A DNA stretch of 64,000 bases from Hygrocybe punicea (Eukaryota > Basidiomycota > Agaricomycetes > Agaricales > Hygrophoraceae), in contig OY744471.1 in NCBI GenBank assembly GCA_963556145.1, positions 2,411,590-2,475,589 of the forward strand, written 5' to 3'. Under the pieces are notes generated by a model, which saw only the letters and a list, made by a program, of their open reading frames with translations, did no database searches and was not told the origin of the DNA. Of this stretch, positions 45,930 through 58,022 are shown one piece after another (position 1 is the first letter of the stretch; each line of letters starts with the position of its first letter). Made by a program: the position numbers and the translations under genes.

Positions 45930-46995
45930 CAACACCTCGTTCACGTCGGAAACGAGGAGTCGGGGGGTCCCACGCCCCAGCGATCCGGGTGACTGCCCAA
46001 CTACCACCAAGCCCCCTTTTTCAACAACCAGGACGGCCTTCCCGCCCCATTTTGAACCACCCACAGCCAGTCTACACGCCCCGCACCTCGTTCGCATTGA
46101 AAACGAGCATCCGGGGGTGCTCAATACCTCGCGATCCGGCTGTCTGCCCAACCACCACCAAGCCCCTTTTTCAACAACCAGGCCGGCCTTCCCGCCCCGT
46201 TTTGAACCACCCACGGCCAATCTACACCCCCCGCACCTCGTTCGCGTCGAAAACGAGGGGTCGGGGGGTCCCAAGCCCTCGCGATCCGGCTGTCTGCCAA
46301 ACGACCACCAACCACCTTTTTCAACCAGCAGGACGGCCCTTTCCGCCCCGTTTTCTACCACCCCCGGCCAGTCTACATCCCCCGGACCTCGTTCGCGTTG
46401 AAAACGAGCAACCGGGGGTGCTCAATACCTCGCGATCCGGCTGTCTGCTCAACCACGCCCCAGCCCCCTTTTTCAACAACCAGGACGGCCCTTTCCGCCC
46501 CGTTTTCTACCACCCCCGGCCAGTCTACATCCCCCGGACCTCGTTCGCGTTGAAAACGAGCAACCGGGGGTGCTCAATACCTCGCGATCCGGCTGTCTGC
46601 TCAACCACGCCCCAGCCCCTTTTTCAACAACCAGGACGGCCTTCCCGCCAACCACCCACAGCCAGTCTCCATCCCCCGCACCTCGTTCGCGTTGAAAACG
46701 GGCGACCGGGGGTGCTCGATACCTCGCGATCCGGCTGTCTGCCCAACCTCCACCAAGCCCCCTTTTTCAACAACCAGGACGGCCCTCCCCGCCCCGTTTT
46801 GAACCACCCACGGCCACTCTACACCCCCCGCACCTCGTTCGCATCGAAAACGAGCCCCGGGGGGGCCTGAGGCCCTCGCGTTCCGTCCGTCTGCCCAACC
46901 ACCACCATCCCCCGTTTTCATCCACCAGGACACCCCATCACGCACCCCTCGCTCATGTACACCCCCTGTACCCCGTTCCTGTTGAAAACGCGACC
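45930..46995. repeat. GC-rich minisatellite, about 151-bp unit, seven copies
   Basis: The anchor ACCTCGTTCGC(G/A)T begins near 45934, 46085, 46235, 46386, 46538, 46680 and 46832, with a degenerate copy near 46970. Each unit contains CTCGCGATCCGGCTGTCTGC and TTTTTCAACAACCAGGACGG. It is rich in CpG, unlike the surrounding Helitron. Long open frames on both strands are repeat shadows. Confidence 0.9.
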
Positions 46996-47389
46996 TCTCT
47001 TACACCATTATATTTATATTGAATTATTAAACAGAAATTGAATATTATGTAATCACTTTGAATATTTATCTGTGAAATCTAAATGAATTGTTGTGATACT
47101 TCACCTGCTAGTGGATACCATGCTATTCTACTGTGTTGTGTTTCTACTGCTCCTGCTTTTCCCTATTCCCTCGGGTCTCAACAGTATTCATGTCTGTTTT
47201 GCTGTTTCTTTATTACACAGATTGACCTTTCATTTAACTTATGTTGCATGACAGGCTGATGCCAATGCCAATGTATCATTGCGTGTGTGAATTCTTCACA
47301 AAGATGGTTCGGTTTATCTGACCCATGATTGAAACACCAGAAACCTCTGGTGGCCATGTTCACATGATGCAATGCTGGGTGTTACATTA

Positions 47390-47777
47390 TCGTCCTGACA
47401 CACCCCAGGATATGGTGTTTTGTTATCATTCTGTTTATGCACCGCAGAAGTTAAGTTTAAGGACACAAATATCTTGTTATTGTCTTGTTCATGTGTCCCA
47501 AGACAGGGTGTTCAATTATCGTCCTGATACACCCCAGGATAGGACACATATATCTTTTTATCGTCTTGCTGTGTCCCAAGACTGGGTGTTATACTATCGT
47601 CCTGATGCAGGATAGGACACATATATCTTTTTATCGTCTTGCTGTGTCCCAAGACTGGGTGTTATACTATCATCCTGATACACCCCAGGATTTATATCAT
47701 TTGAGTTCAAGGACAAAAATATCTTATCATCTTGCTCATGTGTCCCAAGACTGGGTGTTATCTCATCATCTCAGAAT
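47390..47777. repeat. degenerate minisatellite upstream of H3 coding region
   Basis: TGTCCCAAGACTGGGTGTTA-type units begin near 47498, 47574, 47645 and 47742, mixed with ATCGTCCTGATACACCCCAG and ACACATATATCTTTTTATCG. Spacing is irregular (70-100 bp). It may be the leader of the H3 transcript. Confidence 0.7.
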
Positions 47778-50268
47778 ATGCTGTTCTTCTATCATTCTGC
47801 TTATGCACTACAAAACTTGATTCCAAGGACACAGACAACCTGTGATTATCTTGCTCATCATGTGCCTCAAAAGAGAATATCAAACAATATTGAAGATTAC
47901 AATTCTTCTCAAAATATCTCAAAGATAACAGAAGAAATCATACAATATCTTTCTCAGTTAGATCACTATGGTTCAACCCATTGGATTTCAAAGCCCAACA
48001 AAGAACTACCATTTATTGAATTCTATGTACGACTTCTTCTATATGTCAATGCATCCATGCATGACTCATTATTTGTGCATGAAATACTTCCCCGGAAGTG
48101 TCAAAGAATACATCTAAAGCTGCTACAAAACATGTATGTAGCACATGACTTTGCAGTATATATGCAAAAATATCAAACATTAATGATATATAGTTTATTG
48201 TTTATCTTTCAAGTATTTCTGGTATATTATTCACAATATTTTATAGGTCTTAATGTCATATGTACCACTGCTTTGAAACATGAATCTGCATCAGATAATA
48301 AATATTGCTCTAATGATAATACCAAGGAGAACGATACAAATATGCATAATATTGTTGATGGTGGATCAAAGTTGTTCATATTTAATGAGCTGTCTCCTTA
48401 TTTATCAAATTCCATAAGATATCCTACTCATGTGAAATTCAAATTCAGAGAATATATAAAACAATCAGATACAAGAAGTGACACGTTAAATACATTAACA
48501 TGTTTTGTTCCATGGGATGTGTTATTACCACAATTGACAACAGATCAACTAAAGTCCATTGCAGGAGCTCATAATATTGTCACATACGCTAGATCTCATA
48601 AGGCAGATATTCAAACTTCAATCAAGTGCCATATATGTACAAATTGTGCTCAATATCTATTTGTATTTGATGTCATAGATATTGAAGTGTTAAATAAGGA
48701 ATCAAAGGCATCTAATGCAAGAGCAGTGAAACGATATCAAAGCCAAAATATGGAATACAAAGTGAAAAATTTGCAATCAGTAACAAGATATCAACAAACA
48801 AAAGGTGCAGAATACCGAGTAAACAACTTACATTCCATAACAAAATATCAACAAAAAAAAGGTGTAGAATATAAATTAAATCATGCAAAGTCAGAACAGA
48901 AATACAAAAATAAACACAAAAACATATTTCCACCTCCACCTCTCACAGCTGCTCTACAACATTCAATTATGGCTAACGCATGTCAAGATATGTCACCTGA
49001 TCAGATATCAGAAGCAGGATGTGCTATATGTGGTCAATTGACTCCAATTAAAGATTTATTAAAACTCTCTAATGTCAACATAGACTTGAAAATATTGATA
49101 AATCCTGGTGTGACACAATCAGAGCAGTTGACTGCTGAAGATCCTATAAGGCTTGGATGGCCCTGTCTTAATTAAACAGCTGCACAGTATATGCACAAGT
49201 TGCCATAAATCTTTGACAAAAAACAAAGTCCCATTGTTGTCATTAGCAAATGGAAAATGGTTAGGAGATGTTCCAGTACAGCTAACAGAATTATCATTTG
49301 CAGAACAGTTGCTGGTTGCAAGAATACGACACAATCGTTGCATTGTAAGAGTATCTTCAGGAATGCATAAAATGAGAGCGAATGCAATCACCTTTGCTAA
49401 TCCTATTCCTAAAGTGTATGATATTCTACCTCCACCCATTGAAGACTTGGATGAAGTTCTGGCATTTATTTATACAGGGCCATGTAAGCCAACTAAATCT
49501 GACTTTGAGAGAACACCTCTTCTTGTAAGAAGAAACAAGGTTAAAGCTGCATTGGAATGGTTGAAGTTGAATCATTGTGATTATTATGATCTCGAGATAT
49601 CACAACGAAATCTTGATCAGTATCCAGAAAATGGTCCTCCAGTTGTTGTAGATTATCATCAATCATTTACAAATAAAAATCCAGAGTCAACAGCTATCAA
49701 TGACATTGAAGAGGAAGATGGTGTTGAATCAGGAAAATGTCCATTTGTTGTTCATGGTTTGACAGGTGAAGAATATTCCAACAAAAGTGCCAAAGCTCTC
49801 AAGGCCATTGCATTAAAGCATTTGACTTCAAATGAAAAAGTTCTAGCCATAGGTCATGCAGCTCATCCTGAATCTATTTATGGCAATCCACAGATATTTC
49901 CTCAAATGATGCCCTGGTTGTTTCTATATGGACTTGGTGGAATTGGCAATGCCTATCAGCAGGGAGAATTATCAGATATTAGACACAAAAGACATTTACT
50001 TATGTATCATGACAAAAGATTTCAAAAAGATCCATATTTTCCATTGATTGCATTCAATCACGAACAGATAAAACAATGCACTACAGCAGGATATTTATTA
50101 GCGGAAAAGTCCAAATTCCAGGAGATTTCTAACAGGTTGTTAGATGTCAACATTCATACACTAGCAGACATTTCAAGTTCTAAAAGAATGGAAAATGGTG
50201 ATAAAGCAACTAGTGGGGTGAGGGCCATTGCTTTGCATGGCAGGTTACTCGTCCCTTTTTCTTTTTAG
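47778..50268 (+). pseudogene. Helitron H3 N-terminal and Rep-proximal protein
   Basis: The frame 47778-49175 holds a hydrophobic segment (LMIYSLLFIFQVFLVYYSQY), the SAP-like stretch LLPQLTTDQLKSIAGAHN, CTNCAQYLFVFDVI, a shorter set of degenerate repeats (YRVNNLHSITKYQQKKGV) and CAICGQLTP. A 1-nt shift near 49150 moves to the second frame (49153-50268), with ICTSCHKSLTKN, the DUF6570-like RHNRCIVRVSSGMHKMRAN, and the start of Helitron_like_N (DKRFQKDPYFPLIAFNHEQI). It breaks off after SSKRMENGDKA, where the reversed fragment at 50207 begins. About 85 residues expected before NERYRLIAHNP are missing. Confidence 0.7.
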
Positions 50269-52380
50269 CAATGAGAACAAATATTAAAATTGAGCATATA
50301 TCAAAAGTACAGCATTATTACCATTACATGACAATAAATCAATATTTGAAAAGTCATCTATATCGCCTTCATTAATGCAAAATGATCTTGTTGACATACC
50401 ATCATGAAACCATACCATCCTGTTGACGAATATGCGTGCAGTAAAATGTATATTACCAAAGTACACAATTCCTCTCAATGTGTAAGCAGTGGATTTGTCA
50501 TCAATTGACAAGTTTATAACTTGACTAATTATTAAATTCTCAATAGAGTCAACTGTAAACATGATTAGCGGTGGAATTTTGTTAAATGCAATAAATTTAG
50601 TAATATTTCCCCAACACAATTGACATCTGTGCCGTTGTCTATTAACTATAATCTGAGCAAGACATACTGAGATTGTTCCAGAAAATGAAGATGAACAGTG
50701 AAAGATGGTATCACATCTATCATTTTCCAGAATGGTTATGTTTTCACAACTCATACATTTAAGACAAGTTGAAGTCATTGGTTCATTTGCTTTCATTATA
50801 TAATGGGCCAAATCACTTATGGCAATGCCAACTTGACCATAAGGAAATATTTCAGGTTTATCTTGATGCAATAAGTGTCTGATTGTATTTCTAACTGTTT
50901 CTAAATCTGTTCTGTTATTCTTTGATCGTTTGAATCCTAAGCCCAAAATCTTTAATATTTCATTGATGCTATTGAATCTTTTATTCCAACTTGATGGATC
51001 TTCATTCCATATTGCTAGTAGTATTGTAAAGAGTGAATCGTAAGCACAGCTCCAATCTTGCGCATCCCATATAAACCCTTTTGGTTCATTTAATTCAATA
51101 GTACTTGTTTTTTGTCTTTTTTTCACTATGGAAGATGAACTTACAAGATGTTCTAATTTTCATTTTTTATTTTGCAATACCTTGGCTGTGGAATTTTTAT
51201 GAGCAACAGTGACTGGAACAGTTCCTTTTAGAGGAACAAAGTTGAGGTTTCTGAAATCTGCCTTTTGATTTTTGTTCATAGGTTTAATTAATTGCCATGG
51301 AGAGGGCTGTGCTGTGTATTGGTTTAGTTGCTCCGTGGCCTTCCATGCGATAGCATGATGAATTTCTTTTGGAATATATGACTTTCCTTTCCATTTTCTA
51401 AATTGATCAATGATAGAATTTCGCTGATCTCCCTTGACATGGTCTGGTAAGAGTCCTTGATATTTCAGTTTGGTAATCTCATCAAGCAGTTCTAATTCCC
51501 TGAATTCTTGCCTGAGATATCCAGAAGCACCACCTGTAATTACTTTAGGATCAAAGCCTTGCATGATGATAGTTCCTGCTGCAGATGCACTTCTTGATAA
51601 GCAAGTATAGTAGGATTGGTGGTTTCTACAACTACTGAGGTCGACCACATTGTTAGGACGAGTACGTCCTTGACATGCATAAGCAGTCATTGCAAAATTA
51701 GGTAGTACCAACACTTGTTCTCTTGACAAAGATATCACATCATCATTGGGTAATGAGCACATGGTGGAAGTGACATGTTTTGTAATCGGCACAACATTTT
51801 CAGGAAGTCCTTCTATGTTAATTTTTTTTGGAGGATTCAATAATCTGACAAATAAAGTGTCCAGTACAGTTTGTTGTTCTGGACCTATTGCACTCTGCCA
51901 ACCCACAACCATGCCCTCTGCTCCTTTGGTAATGCAGCACTCCGTCGCATCATTGTTTCTCAGCATCACTGGCATGCCTACACACAAGTCCAATCTTCCT
52001 AGTATATGATCAGAGGATGATGCATGTGGTTGGCTCCAAAGTAGCTTTTGGAGTGAAGGTTCCAATATCTTTGTGTGTCGAATAGGATCCAAAATTGTTG
52101 ACATGTGATGAGATTTTCTTTTGCTATTGGAACTGGTAGGATCATTCCATCTGTCTATGGAATAGAATGATGTTAATGGTCTTTTATTTTCAGCAGCAAA
52201 ACGTTGAATACCAAGTTCATTGATTTTGTCTTTTTGTGCATTCAATGCAGTTACAACTGATACATTCCTGAATTTCTTTTGGGCTAATTTTGGATCATTT
52301 GGACCTTTTCCTGCGATGCGAGTATGAAGAAATGCAATATCTTCTTGAGTACATGCTTTGTATCTCATGTTTTCCAACGC
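50207..52380 (-). pseudogene. Helitron fragment H4: helicase C-terminal half and USP-like domain, reversed inside H3
   Basis: The + strand text at 50207-50270 (CTAGTGGGGTGAGGGCCATT, TTGCATGGCA, TACTCGTCCC) resembles the family's downstream terminus, so this is probably a separate reversed copy truncated on its 5' side. Minus-strand coding from 52377 encodes MRYKACTQEDIAFLHTRIAG, LDLCVGMPVMLRNNDATECC, VVDLSSCRNHQSYYTCLSRS and GTVPVTVAHKNSTAK. After one in-frame TGA (51162-51160) come FIWDAQDWSCAYDSLFTILL, LKCMSC, CQLCWGNITKF, YFGNIHFTARIF and VWFHDGMSTRSFC, ending at 50284. It preserves the Cys and His boxes of the protease-like domain despite wide divergence from H1 and H6. Confidence 0.68.
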
Positions 52381-52385
52381 CTGTC

Positions 52386-54480
52386 TCAGTTTTATAATGA
52401 AAGATATCGATTAATTGCCCACAATCCAGTGGCTGGTGCAAGATTTTTTCATTTTATGACTCAACTCTTCATTAAACATATACTTGGTGTTGGAGAAAAT
52501 CATCCAGGAATCTATGGCAATACAGAAGCATATTATGGAGCAGTTGAACAACTAGGACGGTTGACATTGCATATGCATATGCTCTTGTGGCTTATTAATA
52601 AAGGAATATTATCACCGCAACAAATCAGAGACAGAATTATGGATCCAAACTCAGATTTTCAACAAAAATTAGTGGAGTATCTTGAGAGTGTGCATATTGG
52701 AAAGTTTCTCACTGGGTCCATGGCTGATGTAAAAGCCAACATTGAAGAAAACAGTCATTCTAAGGATTATCAGGATCCTACTCAGACATTGCCAGATGCA
52801 CCTCCACCAATGTGCAATAAGTCGGATCATGTTTGTAATGATCATTGTTCTAACAAGTCACAACTTAATTTGTGGTGGGATAAATTTTCAAGTATAGTTG
52901 ATGACTTGATTATGCGTTCTAATGTACATAATTGTGGTAGAAATCAGTCAAGTAGCGAGAAGGCCAACAAAAAAGACAGACTGACATGTATAAACAAGCA
53001 TGGGAAATGCAAGCCAGATTTCCAAGACAAACCTTTGAACAGACTCAAGTTGATCCTAAATCAGGAGCTTTGAACATGAAAAAAGATGAAGCTTGGATAA
53101 ACACATTGACACCATGCATAACATATCTTCTTCGGTGTAACTCAGATGTGACAAGCCTCCTCTCAGGTACTGCTATCAAGGCTATAGTGGCATATGTCAC
53201 TGATTATGTTACAAAACCTGGTCTGAAAACATACACTATCTTTGACTCTATTCGGAGTGTTTTTACTAAAAATTCTGAAATGCTGGGAGGATCTATGAAA
53301 CAAAAAGACAAAGCTAGACGTTTGATAACACAGATAATTAATTCATTGACATCAAAGATGGAAATAGGTGGTCCAATGGCATCTTTGTATCTGCTAGGTA
53401 ATCCAGATCACTATACAAGCCACAAGTTTGTAACGGTGTATTGGAAAAGTTATGTGAGAGAAACAATGAAGGTGTTCAAATCTGACCAGGATACTGCTGA
53501 AAACAGTGAGACTGACAAGGTTCTCTTGCAAAAAAACCAAAATCAATATGTTGGCTTTACAGCAGTCCATGATTACATGTATAGACCAGATACCTATAAT
53601 GTTACATGCCTATATGAATGGATACAAATGGCAAGACGAGTAAAAATACCTACTCCAACACAGAAAAATCATAATGCTCAAAACAGTGGTGATGAGCTGG
53701 ACTTGATTGATTCAAATGCAAAAAATCTACAATATGAAGTAACAGCTGAATGTAATCTCAGTTCATCGGGCAATATTGATGATGATGAGCTCAATTTGGG
53801 AAACAATGAGAATAGAGTTGACAGTTCCAATGAAAATAATGATTACAGTAGTAGTTATGAAAGCAACACTGATTCAATTGGGTCTATTATTGCCGATGAA
53901 GATGAGAATGACATTGGTAAAGAGGACAGTGATAATGCCAGCAATATTGATGCAGACATTAAACAGCCTCATAAGTTTTTTTTGTCAGCTCATCCATTAC
54001 ATGGAACACACTGGATAGAATATCATTCATCATATAAAAAAGTTGTGCCTAACTTTGTTGGAGGTTCACTTCCAAGAAGAGATTGAGGAGATAGAGAATA
54101 TTACTGTGCCACCATGCTTACTTTATTCAAGCCCTGGAGAACAGGCCAAGATCTTAAGAATAACAATGAGTTGTGGGATGAAGCATTCATAGACTATAAA
54201 TTTACATCACGACAAAGCCAAATAATGGATCATTTTAATATTAGATATGAATGCAATGATGTTTAAGATGATTATAAGGGTGATGCTACAGCTGGTATAT
54301 TTCATTCTTGGATGACATCAGAAGAAATGGATAACATGGATGATATCAATGAGAATGGTCATGGTGATGATTTTGGTGATAATGAAGGAATTGATAATGA
54401 GGATTATGGATTGAATAAATACTCCACCCTTGGTTCAAAGGGACAGTTAATCAAAGCCCAAATGGATGCCACTGAAGATA
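52386..54480 (+). pseudogene. Helitron H3 Rep catalytic region and acidic linker
   Basis: Text resumes FYNERYRLIAHNPVAGARFF, with GRLTLHMHMLLWL (HUH motif), QIRDRIMDPNSDFQ and DAPPPMCNKSD. A frameshift near 53000 leads to TAIKAIVAYVTDYVTKPGL (the Y-x3-Y motif). An acidic, Asn/Asp-rich linker follows, then NFVGGSLPRRD, where an in-frame TGA (54084-54086) replaces the Arg found in the three other copies. Further stops occur near 54265. Coding ends at MDATED where N5 begins. Confidence 0.72.
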
Positions 54481-54481
54481 G

Positions 54482-55811
54482 TTACGAGTTCTTTTAATTT
54501 ATTAAAAGACTCGTTCTTTATCAGACCTGGTTCAGTGAAGGTTCATAATTAATTAATTAATTCATTAATATTTTTGCATCGCCTATAGAGAAATTCTTTT
54601 TGGGCAAGAGATATGATTCTACTTCTTATGCTGGAATGTAACATAAAATCTGGGCCATGTTTGGATTGGCTTACATAAGCATCCAAATATGGGATGTCTC
54701 ACACAAGACAAATTACCTTCCAATTATATTCAAAATATTCATACTGCCTTCAGTTCTCATCGGAATTAGCTGAAAATTGAACTGCTGACTAAGATAAACA
54801 TTTCGGGCAAGATGTGACAGTCACATGTGACCAGTCTAACCATATAAGGTACTTTTTGATATTATATACCAAATTTTTTGCTGATCGCAATGGTAACAGT
54901 CACATGTGACCAGTCTAACCATACATGGTAATTTGCGTAATATATGCTAAATCACATACTGCTCATCATATTCATTACACAAATGCAATTATATTCAAAA
55001 TATTTATCCTGGCCTTAATTCTTATCAGATTCAGCTGAAAATCGAACTGCTGCCTAATATTATCATTTCAGGTCACATGTGACCACTCTAACCATATAAG
55101 GCAATTTCTGATACTGTATAGCAAATGTTTTGCTGATCGCAATGGTGATAGTCACATGTGACCAGTCTAACCATATAAGGCAATTTTATACCATATATCC
55201 TAAATTTTGAGGTGATCACAGGAGTCATAGTCACATGTGACCACCATTACTATATATGGAAATATCAGCCATATAAGCAGAAATTAGTGTAACTCAGATG
55301 ATATAATGATATTTTTACTTAAAACATATAATTCAATGTGATATCGCTGTATATATTATATGCCAATTATATATTTCAAACAAAATCACTTATTGATGTT
55401 TGTATATTAAATAATCATACAAATAAAAATTCAATAACAGAAACAAGACTTTGTTCATGCCATATGCAACATTGGCCCACTCAAGCACAGCTGTCTTCAT
55501 GTTATCATCTGTTGTGCAGCAAGGTTATGGAGAAGTAGGGTTTAGTAAATGTAAGTCAATTGTTATCATACTGTTTAAAGACAGTTGTATTTGACAGTTG
55601 ATGTATTATGTTGCTCTCTTTTTTGGCTGAGAGTATTGTATAATGATGAAGCAAAGAAGACATGACAGTGGGAGAGGAAGTTGAGACATGCTATGCAGTT
55701 TTTTTTCTTCTACTCTTTATGTTGCTATGGTAAGAGGTGGCTATGATGAAAGTGAGGAGGAGAAAAAAAGAACTCGTTCATGCCATGCGCAGCACTGGCC
55801 CACTAAACAAG
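54482..55811 (+). mobile_element. non-autonomous Helitron (N5), with duplicated iteron block
   Basis: It runs from TTACGAGTTC to CACTAAACAAG. The left flank is H3 coding text (ACTGAAGATAG) and the right flank (TCTTACTAATC) is unrelated. It has five TCACATGTGA sites (54821, 54900, 55073, 55152, 55231), in two groups each with 79-bp spacing, so the array has been partly duplicated. Length 1330 bp. Confidence 0.85.
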
Positions 55812-56034
55812 TCTTACTAATCATTGTATGATGATGTGTCGACTTGTTTGCTGGTTTGGTCTTAGCTGTCTACTAAACACCACAAAGATGCTTCTCCCAT
55901 GCACCTATTGACAACACCTGGCTAATACACACACCATCTCATTTGTTGTATATGCATGTCTTGATTTAATAATAAAAAACATTATTTACACAAATATAGC
56001 AAGTCTCAAGGGACATTGGACAAAGTCATAGTGT
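55812..56034. other. intergenic, AT-rich
   Basis: Nothing supported. Confidence 0.4.
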
Positions 56035-56500
56035 CACGTCCTCAAAGGGTCCAGAAAGACCACCCTTATTTAATTTTACTGAGTGTCCTTCTAGACAAGT
56101 CTCAAGGGAGGCCCAACGAAGTCCCAGTCTCGAGTCATCGAAGGGTCCAGAGAGACCGTCATTATTTTTAATTTTACTCATTGCCCCTCTAGACAAGTCT
56201 CAAGGGAGGTTGGACAAAGTCCCGGTCTAGTCATCAAAGGGTCCAGTGAGACCGTCCTCAAAACCACACATCCAGAGGGTGAAAGTGAATGATGCACAGA
56301 CTGCACAATTACAACTCCCATGGCACAGATTGCCCCCTCTACTTATATTGGAGACTGAAGGAGGGCTGTGCACAGACTGCACAACCACACCCTCCACAGC
56401 CCAGACAGCCATCTGTTGATTTCAGAAGGGTGAAAGGGAATCATGCACAGACTGCACAATCACACCTTCCATAGCTCAGATAGCCACCCTTCTATGCTAC
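56035..56500. repeat. second copy of the dispersed repeat seen at 3768-4530
   Basis: It contains three direct copies of a CAAGTCTCAAGGGAGG...AGTCCCRGTCTCGAGTCATC unit (about 56000-56240), then GATGCACAGACTGCACAATT and ACAGCCCAGACAGCCA blocks. These are close to the GCACAGACTGCA/GTGGCCCAGACGGCC text at 3850-4500. It could be LTR or other non-coding transposon material; no ends were identified. Positions 56501-56860 hold no supported gene. Confidence 0.6.
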
Positions 56501-56865
56501 ACAGCTAGGAAAACTAAGGAAACTAATGAAGCTACATGTCAGTACTAACCTCTTGGCTGCAGGGGATAGAGATCTCGTATATAGGGGGCATGAGGAAGAG
56601 GGGGTCAGTACAACTCAATGGGACACATCGGACCACTTGTGGAGGTGTTATGTTGTTATTGAGAGTTACGTGGTTCATGATACGATTAACGAATCCAACA
56701 GAGTAAGATGCCTAATTGTCACATCAGACTTGACAGCTTGGACTTCAAGGTGAAACTTGGAGCTAGGCACATGTTGACACTACAGTAGAATGATGGAATA
56801 AGAAATTTGGCTGTCTGGGAGTGCTACGTACAACTTTGAGTTGGATTGACCCCAAGAATCCTCTC

Positions 56866-56919
56866 TTTCTTACGAGTGTCAACTAACGTTGTCAACAACC
56901 ATATAATCCGCTTTTAACA
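56866..56919 (+). mobile_element. LTR 3' end fragment
   Basis: TTTCTTACGAGTGTCAACTA and ATAATCCGCTTTTAACA match the last 55 bp of the solo LTR at 57160-57513. Confidence 0.6.
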
Positions 56920-57159
56920 TTTTTAGCTGTTATAAACTTCCAAATTAGGAAATTCAATAAATTTGAGGTTTTCGGTGTGTTTGCTGCAGCTCATTGTCTG
57001 GCATTGCCCACAACTCACAATGTCGCTAGACAGCTGCTGTACTAATGCAAGATTGGTTTTTGTGTAAAATACAATGTCAAAGTTAATACAATGCCCTTTT
57101 AACCGGTGCAGAGGGCACGAATCAGCTGTCCATTCACATTTCATTGGTCTTGCCACATT

Positions 57160-57513
57160 TGTTGGAATTGGTAACGTCGTACATTTATCATTGTCTTTGT
57201 TATTCGTTTGGATATGCGCTTATCTGATTATTATCAGATAACTACTCGTTAGGACTATCTTCGTATGTAATCTTCTTTACTCATCGGAGTGTATCCGGGT
57301 CTGCCTTCTCCGAGGGACTTATGCTATTGGCTAGTTGTCATCATTAGTCATCATTTGTAGTTAGTATATATATATACTTGGTATCCGATGTAGTAGTCAC
57401 CCCATCGGATTATTACAAGTTCGTATCAGACCTCACCACTAGTCTCTCTAAGAAACGACTTTCTTACGAGTCTCAACTAACGTTGCGATCGACCGTATAA
57501 TCCGCTTTTAACA
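57160..57513 (+). mobile_element. solo LTR (354 bp) with 5-bp target duplication
   Basis: It begins TGTTGGAATTGG and ends CCGCTTTTAACA. ACATT is present immediately on both sides (57155-57159 and 57514-57518). TG...CA ends and a 5-bp duplication without internal region are diagnostic of a solo LTR, probably from a Ty1/copia- or Ty3-type element. Confidence 0.85.
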
Positions 57514-57578
57514 ACATTACCGTGCCCACAACCAACCTATTGACCATCGCATCATGGAGCATGTTCGTCGGCAGCGGG

Positions 57579-57868
57579 ATCATTAGAGAGACAGTAGTAG
57601 GTCTGATACAAACTTGTAATAATCTGATGGGGTGGCTACTACATTGGATACCAAGTATATATACTAAACTGCAATGATGACTAATGATGAGTACTAGCCA
57701 ATAGCGTAAGTCCCTCGGAGAAGACAGACCCGGATACACAGCGATGAGTAAAGATGATTACATACGATGATAGTCCTAACGAGTAGTTATCTGATAATAA
57801 TCAGATAAGCGCATATCCAAACGAATAACGTAGACAGTAATAAATGTACGACGTTACCAATTCCAACA
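57579..57868 (-). mobile_element. inverted, 3'-truncated LTR copy
   Basis: Read on the minus strand from 57868, TGTTGGAATTGGTAACGTCG and following text match the solo LTR through CAGACCT...CTCTCTAA. It forms, with the solo LTR, an inverted repeat of about 290 bp with a spacer of about 110 bp. Confidence 0.75.
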
Positions 57869-58022
57869 AAAAACGGCTAGCTTTGGCTAAGCCAAGGTTT
57901 AACCATTAGCTGAGCAACGGCTCGGCTCAGCTAATATTCAGCTTGGCTCAATCGGCTCATAATTTCGCACCGAGTTGTGGCAACACTAATCTCTGTCTTA
58001 TGGCTTGGAGGAAGAAGCCTAA
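57869..58022. other. AGCC-rich short inverted repeats
   Basis: GGCTAGCTTTGGCTAAGCCA and related CGGCTCGGCTCAGC motifs form small hairpins. The text CGAGTTGTGGCAACACTAA may be a transposon terminus, but no partner was found. Confidence 0.35.

Larger units (their letters stand above)
44604..54481 (+). mobile_element. Helitron copy H3 with large non-helitron 5' load and an internal reversed fragment
   Basis: It opens with a diverged terminal palindrome (ACGAGTTCTTCC...GAAAACTCGT). Between the terminus and the coding region (47778) lie about 3 kb of unrelated sequence, including an exon-like fragment and two minisatellites. Coding is on the + strand, interrupted at about 50207-52380 by a reversed Helitron fragment. 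The 3' terminus is missing: coding stops where N5 begins at 54482, and beyond N5 no Helitron text resumes. Confidence 0.6.

Noticed and set aside
45989..46870. 293-codon + frame and minus-strand partners
   Set aside because: Arise from the 151-bp GC-rich minisatellite; all frames read through the repeat.
50207..52380. Simple inversion inside H3
   Set aside because: The inverted text contains its own diverged element terminus and C-terminal coding that should not lie at this point of the Rep gene, so a separate reversed copy fits better.
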